Below, in pieces: positions 36,306 to 46,473 of a stretch of DNA of 64,000 nucleotides. The stretch lies in the NCBI GenBank assembly GCA_002286715.1, contig NSJX01000009.1:435966-499965 (forward strand), read 5' to 3'. This DNA is from Dentipellis sp. KUC8613 (lineage: Eukaryota > Basidiomycota > Agaricomycetes > Russulales > Hericiaceae). Below the pieces are notes generated by a model. That model was given only the letters and a program-made list of their open reading frames with translations. It did no database searches and was not told the DNA's origin. Made by a program: the position numbers and the translations under genes. The stretch's first letter is position 1; the number at the start of each line of letters is the position of its first letter.

Positions 36306-38518
36306 ATGTCGAGGCCCACCATGATCGAGGATCCCGAGAAGGGGACTATGGATGTCATCCTTCCGTCTCTGCCCCAAAGCCCAAAGTCGGATAGCTCTGG
36401 CGCTTCCATGAACGATACCACTGCGAAGGCCCCCGCGATGGACGAAAAGGCTGTCATTTCTGTCACGATGTCAACCTCTCCGCAGGCTAAGAATGCGGGT
36501 CCGAAGAAGCCTAGGAAGCGTGCATCTTTAGGTGTCCGGTTTGCTCTATGGTTCAACACGTACCGGTGCGTTTGCCATGCTCCGCGTCTCCAGCGCAGCA
36601 CACTTATACAATCGTCTTGCAGTAAATTCTATACGTTCATTGTCCTTGTCAACGGTATCGGTCTTCTTCTGGCCATCATCGGAACATGGCAGTACCCGCG
36701 ACGGTACACCGGCGCGCTCGTCCTCGGGAACTTGCTCACCGCCATTCTTATGCGGAACGAACTTTTCGGTCGACTGCTGTATCTCATCGTCAACACCCTC
36801 TTCGCAAAGGTAAGCAGATTGCCTACCTATAGGTTTATTGGTCTCATCGGGATGTAGTGGACACCGCTTTGGTTCCGCCTTGGCTGCACGTCAGTGCTTC
36901 AACACTTGGGCGGTATACACTCCGGATGCGCGTCTTCCGGGTTTGCGTGGCTCATCTTCCGCGTCACCTTGATCTTCATCAACCACCAGAACAACCACGA
37001 TGCGATCCTCATCATGGGCGTGCTCACAAACTTGTTTGTGGCCATTAGTATTGCTAGCGCATTTCCATGGGTCCGGAACACGCACCATAAGTACGTCGTT
37101 GTGACTTGTCTTCTGTGTCCCTACATTTCACTAACAATTCAACTCAGCGTTTTCGAGAGGCACCATAGGTTCATCGGATGGTAAGCATCCACTCATAGCA
37201 GATATTCGCGACGATAGCTGATGCGATGTTCGACAGGATGGGTCTTCTGTCGAGTGCGTGGGCCCCATATTGAAGATCGACGAGTCCAACTGATGGCATA
37301 TTCTCATTTAGCCTGGGTATTCGTCGTCCTCGGAGACAGCTATGATTTGACGACACATACCTGGAATCCCGATGGGACGACAATCTTGCGACAGCAGGAC
37401 TTCTGGTTCGCGTTCGGGATGACGGTCTTGTGAGTGCCATTAGACAAATGCGAGACGCGCTCGTAGCTAACGCGAGGGCACGTTAGCATCTTGATTCCCT
37501 GGTTCACTATTCGTGAGGTCAAGGTCGACATCGAAGTCGTAAGTAGGCCGCCTACGAAGTTTTTCCTTGATCTGACCCATTTGCTGTCAGCCATCTCCAA
37601 AAGTCGCCATCGTGCGCTTCGAGCGGGGCATGCAGCAGGGTCTTCTCGCCCGCATCTCGCGATCCTCCGTCATGGAGTACCATGCTTTTGGTATCATCTC
37701 GTGAGTTCGCATCCTGCTTATCTGGATAAAGCTGACGCGTTAGCCGTGGTCGAAAGGGAGGGAACACATGCGAAATACCACTATCTTATCTGCGGTGTGC
37801 AAGGTGACTTCACGAGGAGTCTTGTTGTCGACCCGCCGCAATACCTGTGGACCCGACAGCTGAAGGTGTGTACAAATGTCTGAACGTCGTATGAACAGTC
37901 GCATGACTCAGCTACAGTTCGCTGGCGTCTCCAACACGTCCACACTGTATCATCGCGGAATTCGTGTGTGCACGGGCACCGGAATCGGAGCTGCCTTGTC
38001 GACATGTCTGCAGGTAAGCCCAGAAGCTTTTCTTTAGCATCGAGCATTGCCTGACGCGAACTCGTAGAACCCGAATTGGTGAGTGACGGCGGGGTTGCTT
38101 GATCGCGAAAGAATCTCACGAACGAGCCTTGCGTAGGTATCTCATCTGGATCGGCTCTGACCAGGAGAAAACCTTTGGCCCAACCATCTCTGGTCTCATC
38201 CATCGACATATCCAGCCCGATCGGATGTGTCTCTGGGATTCCAGGGCTAGAGGTAAGTGCTCCGGCAGATTGTTATGGGCATATGCTGACGCGGCACCCT
38301 CCGCGAAGGTGGCCGCCCGGACGTTATGAAGATTGTCAAGGAGGTGTACTCGTCCTGGCAGGCTGAAGTCGTCTTCATCACATCGAATTGGCAAGGAAAC
38401 CAAGAGATCATGGAGGGCTGCAAGGAATCGGGGATTCCAGCTTTCGTGAGTTCTGTCCCGGTTCCGCCGCCATTCACACTAAGAATTATTGCGACAGGGT
38501 ACGCTTTGGGATTTCTGA
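36306..38518 (+). CDS. TmpA-like integral membrane flavoprotein (ferric-reductase-related)
   Basis: Fourteen exons: 36306-36565, 36623-36809, 36858-37090, 37148-37180, 37237-37253, 37312-37429, 37487-37538, 37591-37700, 37757-37865, 37918-38013, 38068-38078, 38137-38252, 38309-38445, 38498-38518. They give 499 residues. After a ~75-residue Ser/Lys-rich N-tail come about six hydrophobic helices (FYTFIVLVNGIGLLLAIIG, SGFAWLIFRVTLIFI, LIMGVLTNLFVAISIASAF). The conserved WTPLWFRLGCTSVLQHLGGIHSG and NVFERHHRFIGW carry candidate haem/metal-binding His. The cytosolic half has CGVQGDFTR, GIRVCTGTGIGAALSTC (nucleotide loop) and VVFITSNWQGN. The end is AFGTLWDF. Aspergillus TmpA is a plasma-membrane oxidoreductase-like protein in conidiation signalling; the role in this fungus is inferred only. 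Exons of 11, 17 and 21 nt are notable. Confidence 0.82.
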
Positions 38519-39116
38519 GATGTCGAGGACGAAGAGTTCAAATTAGCGATATGGTATTGCATTAATGTTTCCACATACTGTAGTTCTTCTGTATCCCTAC
38601 CCTCTTTGCGCGCTGGACGACTTCCGGCTCGGGAGGAGTTGTATCTTGATATCCCGATATCTGACCGGTGTTCCGACGAGCCAGCTTCGGTCATCTTGGC
38701 GGACCCGGCGTCAAAGCATCTGTATTCAAACGAGGCGTCATTTCAGCCCTGAGGAGGTGGTGTGACGGGGCCCCAAGGACATCGTCGAACGAAGTATAGC
38801 CGTGTAAGATGCGGTATAACTGCGACCCTTGCGATGCACGCTTCTCGCCAGTCAGTTCCACTTTCGTACATCTCCCACGCATGACGAAGATGCCGCGGGA
38901 AGGATCTGAGAAGCGTAATCTGCTATGACTTCAATGACACTTGTGTGGGGAATATAAGCATGACGGGAGATCGTGCTCTCACGCATCGCAGAAATACTGC
39001 GGTGGGTATGCATTGGAGCCAGATAGCCGAAGAGAAGTGCTGCCGGTAAGAATATGCGTACACTTGGCCTTGCTTCCACGCCGCCGACGACTTGTGCTCC
39101 CAGTATGGCACCACTA
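38519..39116. other. Convergent 3' intergenic region
   Basis: The TmpA-like gene and the oligoribonuclease gene end toward each other here. Apart from 3' ends nothing is recognised. Confidence 0.5.
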
Positions 39117-40280
39117 TCACCGCTTCACGAGCGGGGGCGATTGTAAGGCCTCGGGCGGTACAAAGATGTTGTCCCGGTACCATTGCAGCTCTGAATATCG
39201 TGGGTTGAGCGGAAACAAAGCTAAAGGTGCCGATCCTACCTCGTATTGAACCACGGATGTCATCCAGTGCTCTGCAGATACGGTTAAGTTGAGGCTCGTC
39301 GAAGTGCTTTAATGACGTACCTATGGCTACTCTCCTGTGTCTTCGGATATGGATGGTTCGGATACCATCTCCGGTGTAGTTCCTACTTGTACATGCTTAA
39401 GCGCAATTTGCGAGTACAGGACAGAACAGTTAAACCTTTATACTTGAGACATCTTCGAGCCGCAAGTGCGTATAAACACTCAATCCTGAGGTTGGCTAGT
39501 TGCACTTACCAACAATACTATAATTGGAGGACGTCAGAAACGTGAAGGACTGTGAGATAGTGGAAAGAAGGACCGGTAATGAAGCCAATCGACGACGGCA
39601 GGCATGTCCTTTGCCAAAAATGCCTTGTCTGCATGAACGCTGTTTCCAGCGAGCACTGCTGTTCTTTGCTCTGGTATCCATTTCTTGATGTATTTCATCA
39701 CCGCATCTTGCACGGCCGACATTGAATACGGAGAGTTCAGACAATGTTCTGTCAGTCCTGACTGCAAAGGGGCGTCTTCAGTTTTGCTTCGCGCTCGGAC
39801 ACGGGTTCTTTAAAGCGTACCGATCCATGTTGTTTGGTACACCACTCGTCCATACTTTCGTAATAACTCAGCCGAAGGACTCGAAGAAGCCCCAACTGCG
39901 ATAACTCACGCGTCTAGATCGGCCTTGTCTGTCCGCACCACGTACTCAATGCCTTCATCCACGACGTCTAGGTTGCCATTGGTTATGAGAACCTGGGTAG
40001 AGTGATATGAAAGGCTATGAAGATGTGAATATCAAGATGTGAACCAACTGAGACCGACCGCGACTTCAATAATCTTATCCTTCCGGAGGTCCAATCCCGT
40101 CATTTCGCAGTCAATCCATACGAGAGGCCCGTCCGAAAAAGCCATAGGCTTTGCAGCAGCCATGTTTATTCTTCTTGGCTTGAGCACAAGCGGTCGATTC
40201 AGGTGATGTCGCAGAAAAACTCTGGATCGTAATGGTGAAACAACGTTCCTCAGCATGCAGTGGATTGAACGTGAAGACAA
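39117..40280 (-). CDS. Oligoribonuclease (DEDDh 3'-5' exonuclease, Rex2-like)
   Basis: Nine exons: 40280-40059, 39992-39910, 39854-39821, 39761-39574, 39517-39510, 39452-39436, 39382-39321, 39271-39240, 39190-39117. They give 239 residues. The DEDDh residues are present: D57 and E59 in VWIDCEMTGLD, D158 in AGNSVHADKAFL, and H204/D208 in SHRALDDI. The enzyme degrades 2-5-nt RNA remnants to mononucleotides. The first 40 residues are Arg/Ser-rich without acidic residues (RNVVSPLRSRVFLRHHL), a mitochondrial presequence. M40 and M47 are in-frame alternatives that would give a cytosolic form. Exons 5 and 6 are only 8 and 17 nt, yet they are needed to rebuild YRIVDVSSIKELHRRWYP. Confidence 0.92.
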
Positions 40281-40363
40281 GCCGAGAAGTTGAAGGTGAC
40301 CGCCGCTTCGATCTATGTCAGGGCTAGACAGGGAATGTAAATAATAATGAACTTCACCGACAC

Positions 40364-40446
40364 GGTGTTATAGTGTAGCGGTTATCACTCAGGATTCTGA
40401 TTATACGGATATTCCTGAAACCCAGGTTCGATTCCTGGTAATACCT
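40364..40446 (+). tRNA. tRNA-Gln(CUG) with 11-nt intron
   Basis: The acceptor stem GGTGTTA (40364-40370) pairs with TAATACC (40439-40445), with one G-U pair, followed by discriminator T. The A-box is TAGTGTAGCGGTTATCA and the B-box GGTTCGATTCC. The anticodon stem CAGGA/TCCTG holds the loop TTCTGAT with anticodon CTG at 40397-40399. The 11-nt intron TTATACGGATA (40401-40411) sits at the canonical position one base 3' of the anticodon. CCA is not encoded, as expected for a nuclear tRNA. The gene stands 84 bp from the oligoribonuclease start, on the opposite strand. Confidence 0.93.
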
Positions 40447-40469
40447 TTTCGACGTCCGTATCTTTTTTT
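40447..40469 (+). terminator. Pol III terminator T-tracts after tRNA-Gln
   Basis: A short T run directly follows the tRNA, and a seven-T run lies at 40463-40469. This is the simple Pol III stop signal. Confidence 0.65.
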
Positions 40470-42328
40470 CATGGAACCAGAACCGTAGGGGATGTGCAGA
40501 ATATCCAACGCGGTTAGCCTATGCCGCAGAGCCAATTCACGTTTCTAAGTCCTCGAAATGAAGAATATCCCCCCTCCGGAACGTTCGCACTGCCACGGCC
40601 GCACCTCTTCCAGCTTCCCCAGGCGCGGCCATCTCAAGCCCCTTGTATCTAACACTTCCGATTCTTCCTTGGATATGTCGCACTTCCGCCAACGCAACTG
40701 ACGTTTTATACCCCTCACCAGGCGTACGAACCTTCGTGTAGATCCGTCATCAACAATCTTCTCAGAGCATGACGCACCGGAGTGAAGAAGTGGTATGGCC
40801 TCGGGTAATACCAGGAGGACTGAGTGGTGAATGTCTCTTAGAGAGTCAAGGTGTCGGATAGGAGTTGAAGCCTATAGGTTAGTACGACGGCACATCAGAT
40901 TGACCATCTCGACGAGGGTCTCATATCACCACTGGATATTCAACAACACCTGACACCTGTAGGCCGTATGATCTTCATTCGCCCCAGATCTGCCGACAAC
41001 TCTCGTATACATCTTGAATGCATAGCCGTTCTGCATCGCGGACGCAGATATACTCGTTCAGGTTCGCTAGGTCTCGATTTGCTCCGTGGAGCAGCAAGCT
41101 TGTCCAGACGCATGATGAAGACCGGACGACACTGCCTATATGGACTGCATCTGCTGATGACCATCAGTCTCTGCTTCTCGCTCATGCACTGAATTCCTGC
41201 CGTACATGCGATGGATCCATTGGGTTTCAAGGTCTATCCATCAAGTTGCTCGCCTTCGCGCCTTTCCTTGCCCTGCCCGTAATTCCGGAGCTCCATTTTC
41301 TCTCCCTCTTGACCCTCGTGAGTCCTCACCGGCTTCGACTTCCTCCGCTTCGTCCTACGGGCAGATCTCCGCTCTCAATTGGCGGCTTGGGCCATTCGCC
41401 TGGGAAGAATCCTGGAATCATTCTGTCTCTACTTGCCGGGATTCGTCAGTATACAAGTACAAGTAGCTCCGTGAAGACGCCACATATCGAAGCGGCAGAC
41501 TACCGGGGCGTGTGTTTATTATGGTATCGACAATCTTCATGCTCTTCCAGCTCAGCTTCAACCCGTACGCGCGTGTTTCTGTACGCATAGAACGCACAAC
41601 CTCTGCAGAATCAAGAACGAAGGCTGACGGACACTGCGTGTTTCGACGAGTTGCTGAATCTCCTGACGAGACGGTCTTACGAAGCTGTGCTTGTGCAGGA
41701 GCGACGTATCGGTGAGCTGGATTTGATGAGAGGTGCGGAGAGGTGAGCGGCGCTGACTCGAGGGCTGTCGCTCGCAGCGCCGGGTCGGCTGAGTTCGCAG
41801 TGCAGTAGACCTCGATATTTGGGGCGTCGGCGCGGCGCGAGAGAACAATAGGAAACATCATTCACCGTTGCCGGAGGTTGTGTCGGGAATAAAGTGCCAT
41901 CGGCGACAGCGCGTCGTTGCTGCTCTGCGACGCGTGTGGTGTCCTTAAGACTAGATGCCGTCCGGTGTGACTTAGAGCAAGAGCTATGAAGAGGTGTTGG
42001 CGATCACATTGATATTCAGAGTGCGGAAAGGCAGAAACGGATGTATCTAGTACAACGTCCCTACGCGAGTGGTAGTAATACAAGTGATGCTCAAGGAGCC
42101 GTGATGCCGATACTATATACACAATAACGAAAGCGAGACGCGAGAGCCGATAACAGTGAGGAGAACGGAGACAGCAAACACAAAAGCTATAAAGAACAAA
42201 ACAAAACAAAGCTTGCTAGAGGTCAGAACAAGACAGGATATCAATGAACAAAACAAAAGAGTAAGTAAGAATGAAGGGGCGCGGCGGCAGCGCGCGGTGT
42301 GTTCGTCGCCGTCGCGGGTGGCATGCTC
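40470..42328. other. Intergenic 1.9 kb, no gene seen
   Basis: Open stretches of up to ~190 codons here (for example 41018-41590) have no family motif and no matching splice sites. The AC/AAAC-rich stretch 42165-42270 resembles the 3' flank of the second duplication unit at 45040-45200. Confidence 0.45.
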
Positions 42329-43390
42329 CTAGTTGCACGCCATGGGGAATGGCGGGGGCAGCTCTGATGGTCCGATGAAGACCTCAGGGATGGGCGGGGC
42401 CGGTACCGCCGTCCGCTCCGGCTCGCTCAGGTCGGGTGCTTGGCGGGCCTGGAAGACCGCCATGTGCATCCTGATTTGGTGCCGCAGGATGTCTTGCCCC
42501 GACATGTTGTAGAATGTCGGGCGCGGCGACGCGATCCGCATGCGCTTGATGCGCCGCGGGCCTTCCGAGTTGGGTGCCGCTGGGGACGGCACCGCGGGGG
42601 TCCGTTCATCGTCGGACGCCGCCTCCTCGTCGACGTCGTCGTGAGCGCGCTTGCGCTTGCCCAGATTCTCCCTGCAGGCGCGCGATGAGACACTATACAC
42701 GAGTGGATGTCAAGCTGGTCTACGTACATGTAGATGCACCGGAGGATGACCACAGGGTCTTGTGGAGGGGCCAAGAGTGTTGAGAGGTGCAGTTGCCACG
42801 GCTGGTTGCTTCTCAGCCACGACGCCGTCTCTGCCCATGGCGGCGGGACCATGTTGTTGATGAGCTCTTTCGGCGGCGGGCATGTCGAGTCTAGCGGGCC
42901 CTCCGAAGCCGGAGTGGCGGCTGGAAAGTGAGTGGCGCGTTAGCCGTGCAAAGACAAAGCATTAGTGATTCTCGATGCTTACCGGCGTCGGCCTCCACAA
43001 TCTGTGGCGTCTCGATAACAGGGTTCGATGGCGCCAGCTCCGGGATAGGAAGGTTGAGCGAGGCCTCTTCAGGCCTGAGAGGTGCCAAGTCCTCCCGATG
43101 GGACCTCTCTGTGGCAGCTCGCAACGCGCTGGATGGAACTGGAGTTCACTTGATTGCTCGAAGAAGGATGCAACGAAGACGTACCGAACTCCACTGTTGT
43201 AGCTTTTATCGACAGCCGTTTTGATTCTGTCGGCGGTCTTCTTGGCGATATTGCCAGGCTTCTGGGGAAGTGTCAGTGCCACACAATGAGGATTCGCCTC
43301 ATTCCGACTCACCACCTTGAGCTTGTCGAGTGTGATCTTCTTGAACGGCCGCACCTTGGAGAAGTTCATGGTATGAGTTGCGGAAAACAT
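42329..43390 (-). CDS. Orphan protein, paralogue 1 of duplicated locus (KRMRI motif)
   Basis: Five exons: 43390-43313, 43261-43185, 43128-42983, 42920-42728, 42671-42329. They give 278 residues. The N-terminal ~50 residues (FKKITLDKLKV, then KPGNIAKKTADRIKTAVDK) are basic and helical. The centre is Pro/Glu-rich with one helical block (PWAETASWLRSNQPWQLHLSTLL). The last exon begins MENLGKRKRAHDD and carries RRIKRMRI. Basic clusters suggest nuclear location. I recognise no family. Its twin at 45.3-46.5 kb has the same exon number and the same intron phases (0, 2, 1, 2), which strongly supports the gene model. The start at 43390 was chosen because both copies then have a 26-codon first exon. Confidence 0.72.
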
Positions 43391-45268
43391 TGTTTCGTTC
43401 GGGGAGGAGAGTTAGAGCACAGTAGGACGATGTAGTGGGGAGATAGAGAAATGCAGCTGCGCTAATCAGATGCGGCAGTCCTTAAATTCGGGCCTGTGGC
43501 GACGCGAAAACAATAAGCACCAAGTAAAGCACACCGATTCGGCCTCAGCACGCGATATCAAGGCTTTCATCCCAGCGTGACCGTGATGCCGGGCGCCTGA
43601 TGGTGGATATCGTGCGAGATAATTGCGGCTCTTGACCATCCCATCACAAAGCCTTCGCCATAAAGGGGACAAAACAAAAAAACTGAGTCAGGGGAGAGGC
43701 TCGAGCGACCGCGTGATAATTGATAGGTAAATTGATCAAATGGTGGGACGAGCGCTCGTCGCACGGTCGCTGAGGCCCTGGAAGACGATACAGCAAGAGT
43801 ACAAAGGACGAATGCGTTGGCTGGTGCGCCAAAGGCAGCAACGGGCTGCTGCTGCAAGCTTGTCGTGTTCGATTCGAGAGGACGGCTGAGCAGGTATGTC
43901 AGGTATCCGAACAGAGATCGTACCGCGGGAAATCAATGCCAACGCCATAAGCGCTGGTTCTCGCATATGCTGCAAGCTTCTGGATGAGTTCGTAGCACGT
44001 GTTAAGAACAAGGACATCTGTAAAGGAATAATCAGAACGTTCTCGTGCACAAGGGAAATCGCTCTTCTCAAACCTCCGAGCACGATCGATATCGAATCAA
44101 TCGTTTCTAAGATATGAAGCCTTCAGGAAGGAGCGTTTGTAGAGTGTGTTCTTTAATTCCACTGCCAATGCCAGCATAATTCTGTGAGTGGTAATGAAGG
44201 ATCCCATGTATGTGGATTATAGAGATGGGCACCCGCGAAAGAAAAGCTGGTGATACCACGTACTGGAGAATTCTTGCGCATAATTCACCGTGCTTTTGAG
44301 CTAGGTGTATGGCATCCTGAGCGTTCCCTGGAATGTCGGCCTCTCGAAGTACTTATTGGGGTGTCAAAACCTGCTCTATTTACGATATCAAGGAACTTGT
44401 GAGGGCGTGGATACTAGTGAAATTTTTGGCTGCGCCCCGAAGGGAGTAATTCTACCTGCGAATAGAGAGAATGTTCAGCACCTCCTCTACGCGACAGAGG
44501 ACAAGCAACTCACGACGATAAACCACTCTGTACCTTCTGCACAGTATCGTACGAGGCCATCTCCACCGGTGTGCAAGGCTGGGGTGAGGTTCCAGGCCAA
44601 AGGAAAAAGTGGTAAGCGCCCATATACGGTGAGAGGACGTCGCCGATCAGAGATCTTATCTTATCTTTCCGCAGACGCTGGCTGTAAGCTCGGATGCTCC
44701 CCAAGCCCCCCACAAGGCGGGTGACGATCTCTATAGAGGCTAGTAGATACTTGCTTTGCGTGTCACTTATTCATAGCGACCTGCTGGTCACCGTGATGCC
44801 CGTGACTGTTCACCACAGCAGCGTACTGCGTGAATCGCTCGCTGACAGCCACGGCGTTCGCGCACGGCGTCGCATGATAATATACTATACTTATACAAGC
44901 AACTCTCTGCATGTTGCACACGAGATGAGATCAATGAGATGCCAGCCGCACGACAGACTGAATTCGACGGCGCGCAACTTGCGAGCTCGAGCTCGAGAAT
45001 GCAGGTATCAAAACAAAGCATCAGACAACATGAGTAAGTAGTACAAGCACAACACAGCACTGAGATGACGAGATGACGAGAGCACAAACCAGAACGAGAC
45101 ACGAGAACGAGATGAGATAGCTAAACACTAAGCACTAAGAGCTAAAAGCACATCAGCAAAAACAAAACAGCAACTGAACAAAATAAGAACAAAGCGATGT
45201 GGTCGTCGTTGCCGACGACCACGACGATTATGCTGAGGGAGCGGGCCCGGGCCCGGGTGCCGACGCGC
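43391..45268. other. Spacer of duplication unit 1, with diverged coding-like block
   Basis: It holds the upstream region of paralogue 1, duplicated upstream of paralogue 2. Around 43905-44030 the minus strand reads NTCYELIQKLAAYARTSAY, aligning in frame with the unit 2 block but soon meeting a stop. This looks like a degraded exon of a second gene. The AC/AAAC-rich tract 45030-45195 flanks the 3' end of paralogue 2. Confidence 0.5.
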
Positions 45269-46473
45269 TCACTGCCTCCACTTCCGATTCGCGGCCTCCC
45301 TGGCAGTGCGCGGCGGGAGCGTGCGCGTCTTGGCCTTGACGGGCACGGGCGCGGGCTCGAAGCGCACCCTCTTGGCGGGCGACGGCCCCACGTCGTCCTC
45401 GGCGGCGGCCCGCGGCGGCGTCCGTTGCGCCCTGGTCGCGGCGCGGCGGCTCGGGGCGCGGGAGGGAGTGGCGGGGTAGGCGGCGGCGGCGGGGGTGGCG
45501 AGTGCGCTCGCGTGCGACGCCTCCAGGGAGAGCGCCTGGGTGCGCGCGACCACGTCGTCGATCGACGACGTGCCGCGGTCCTCGATGGAGAGCGTGGCGA
45601 GGCGGGTGGCGAGGTTCTCCACCACCGGGTCGCGCTCCCTCTTCATCGGCGTCTCCGAGTCGACGGCGATGATACGCATGCGCTTCGTGCGCTGCGGGAT
45701 GGGGCGCACGGACCGCGCGTCGCGGTCCGGCTGAGGGCCCCGCGTAGGCTCCTCCTCCTCGTGGGCGCGCTTGCGCGACAGACCGGGCTCCCTGCGGATG
45801 TGAGATGCGACATGAGAAATGAGATTAGAAAGTCAAAGTTGTGGTTTATGCACATGGTTGACATGGAGTTGAGCATGTGGCGCCGCATTTGCAGCAGCGC
45901 CACGGTGGTCGGGTAGACAGCGCGCGGCTGCTGGATGACGGGCTGCTCCTGAGGAGCAGGCGTCTGCGGGTACGGGCACTTGGTGCCCAGGGTGGCCTCG
46001 AGAAAGGCGACTGTGTGATAGGTAAACCAGTCAGGAGTGCAAGAGCTGCAGAACGGTGAAGCTACTTACGGACCTCAGCCTCGGAGACCTTTCGACGGGT
46101 CTCCGTGGGCTGACTGGGTGGCGGGACCGTCGTGGCCCGCCTCGTCCCAGGCCGGGGGATGTCCCGGCCGCGCATGCTCTTCAGGGCGAGCACACTGCGC
46201 CACAGCCAAGTAAGCAATGGCGAGGAAGTAGGCATTGTGAAGACGTACCGTACGCTGCCCGGGCAGCTTTGCTGCAGCAAAGCCGATCTGACTTTGCTGG
46301 CAGTCTTTTTGGTGATTGCGCGGTCACCCTGGAAGTCAGTTGCGGTCAGCGATGACTATGACTTCGGGAGCTTTGCCACACGCCATCCAACTGACAGTCG
46401 CGAGCTTTCGGAGTTTGTTATATCCCATTTGCTTCAGCTCTCTGACATCCGCAGCCATCTTTTTGCACAACAT
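45269..46473 (-). CDS. Orphan protein, paralogue 2 of duplicated locus (KRMRI motif)
   Basis: Five exons: 46473-46396, 46328-46249, 46194-46070, 46010-45854, 45791-45269. They give 320 residues. The exon 2 product GDRAITKKTASKVRSALLQQ aligns with exon 2 of paralogue 1. The last exon begins MEPGLSRKRAHEE and carries RTKRMRI, matching paralogue 1. It then extends by a unique Ala/Arg/Pro-rich tail (APSRRAATRAQRTPPRAAAE, SPAKRVRFEP). The 3' part is markedly GC-rich compared with its neighbour. Function is unknown; a nuclear, possibly DNA- or RNA-binding role is only suggested by the basic clusters. Confidence 0.72.

Noticed and set aside
41018..41590. 190-codon plus-strand open frame
   Set aside because: Ser/Arg/Leu-biased composition, no start context, no splice partners and no family-like motif.
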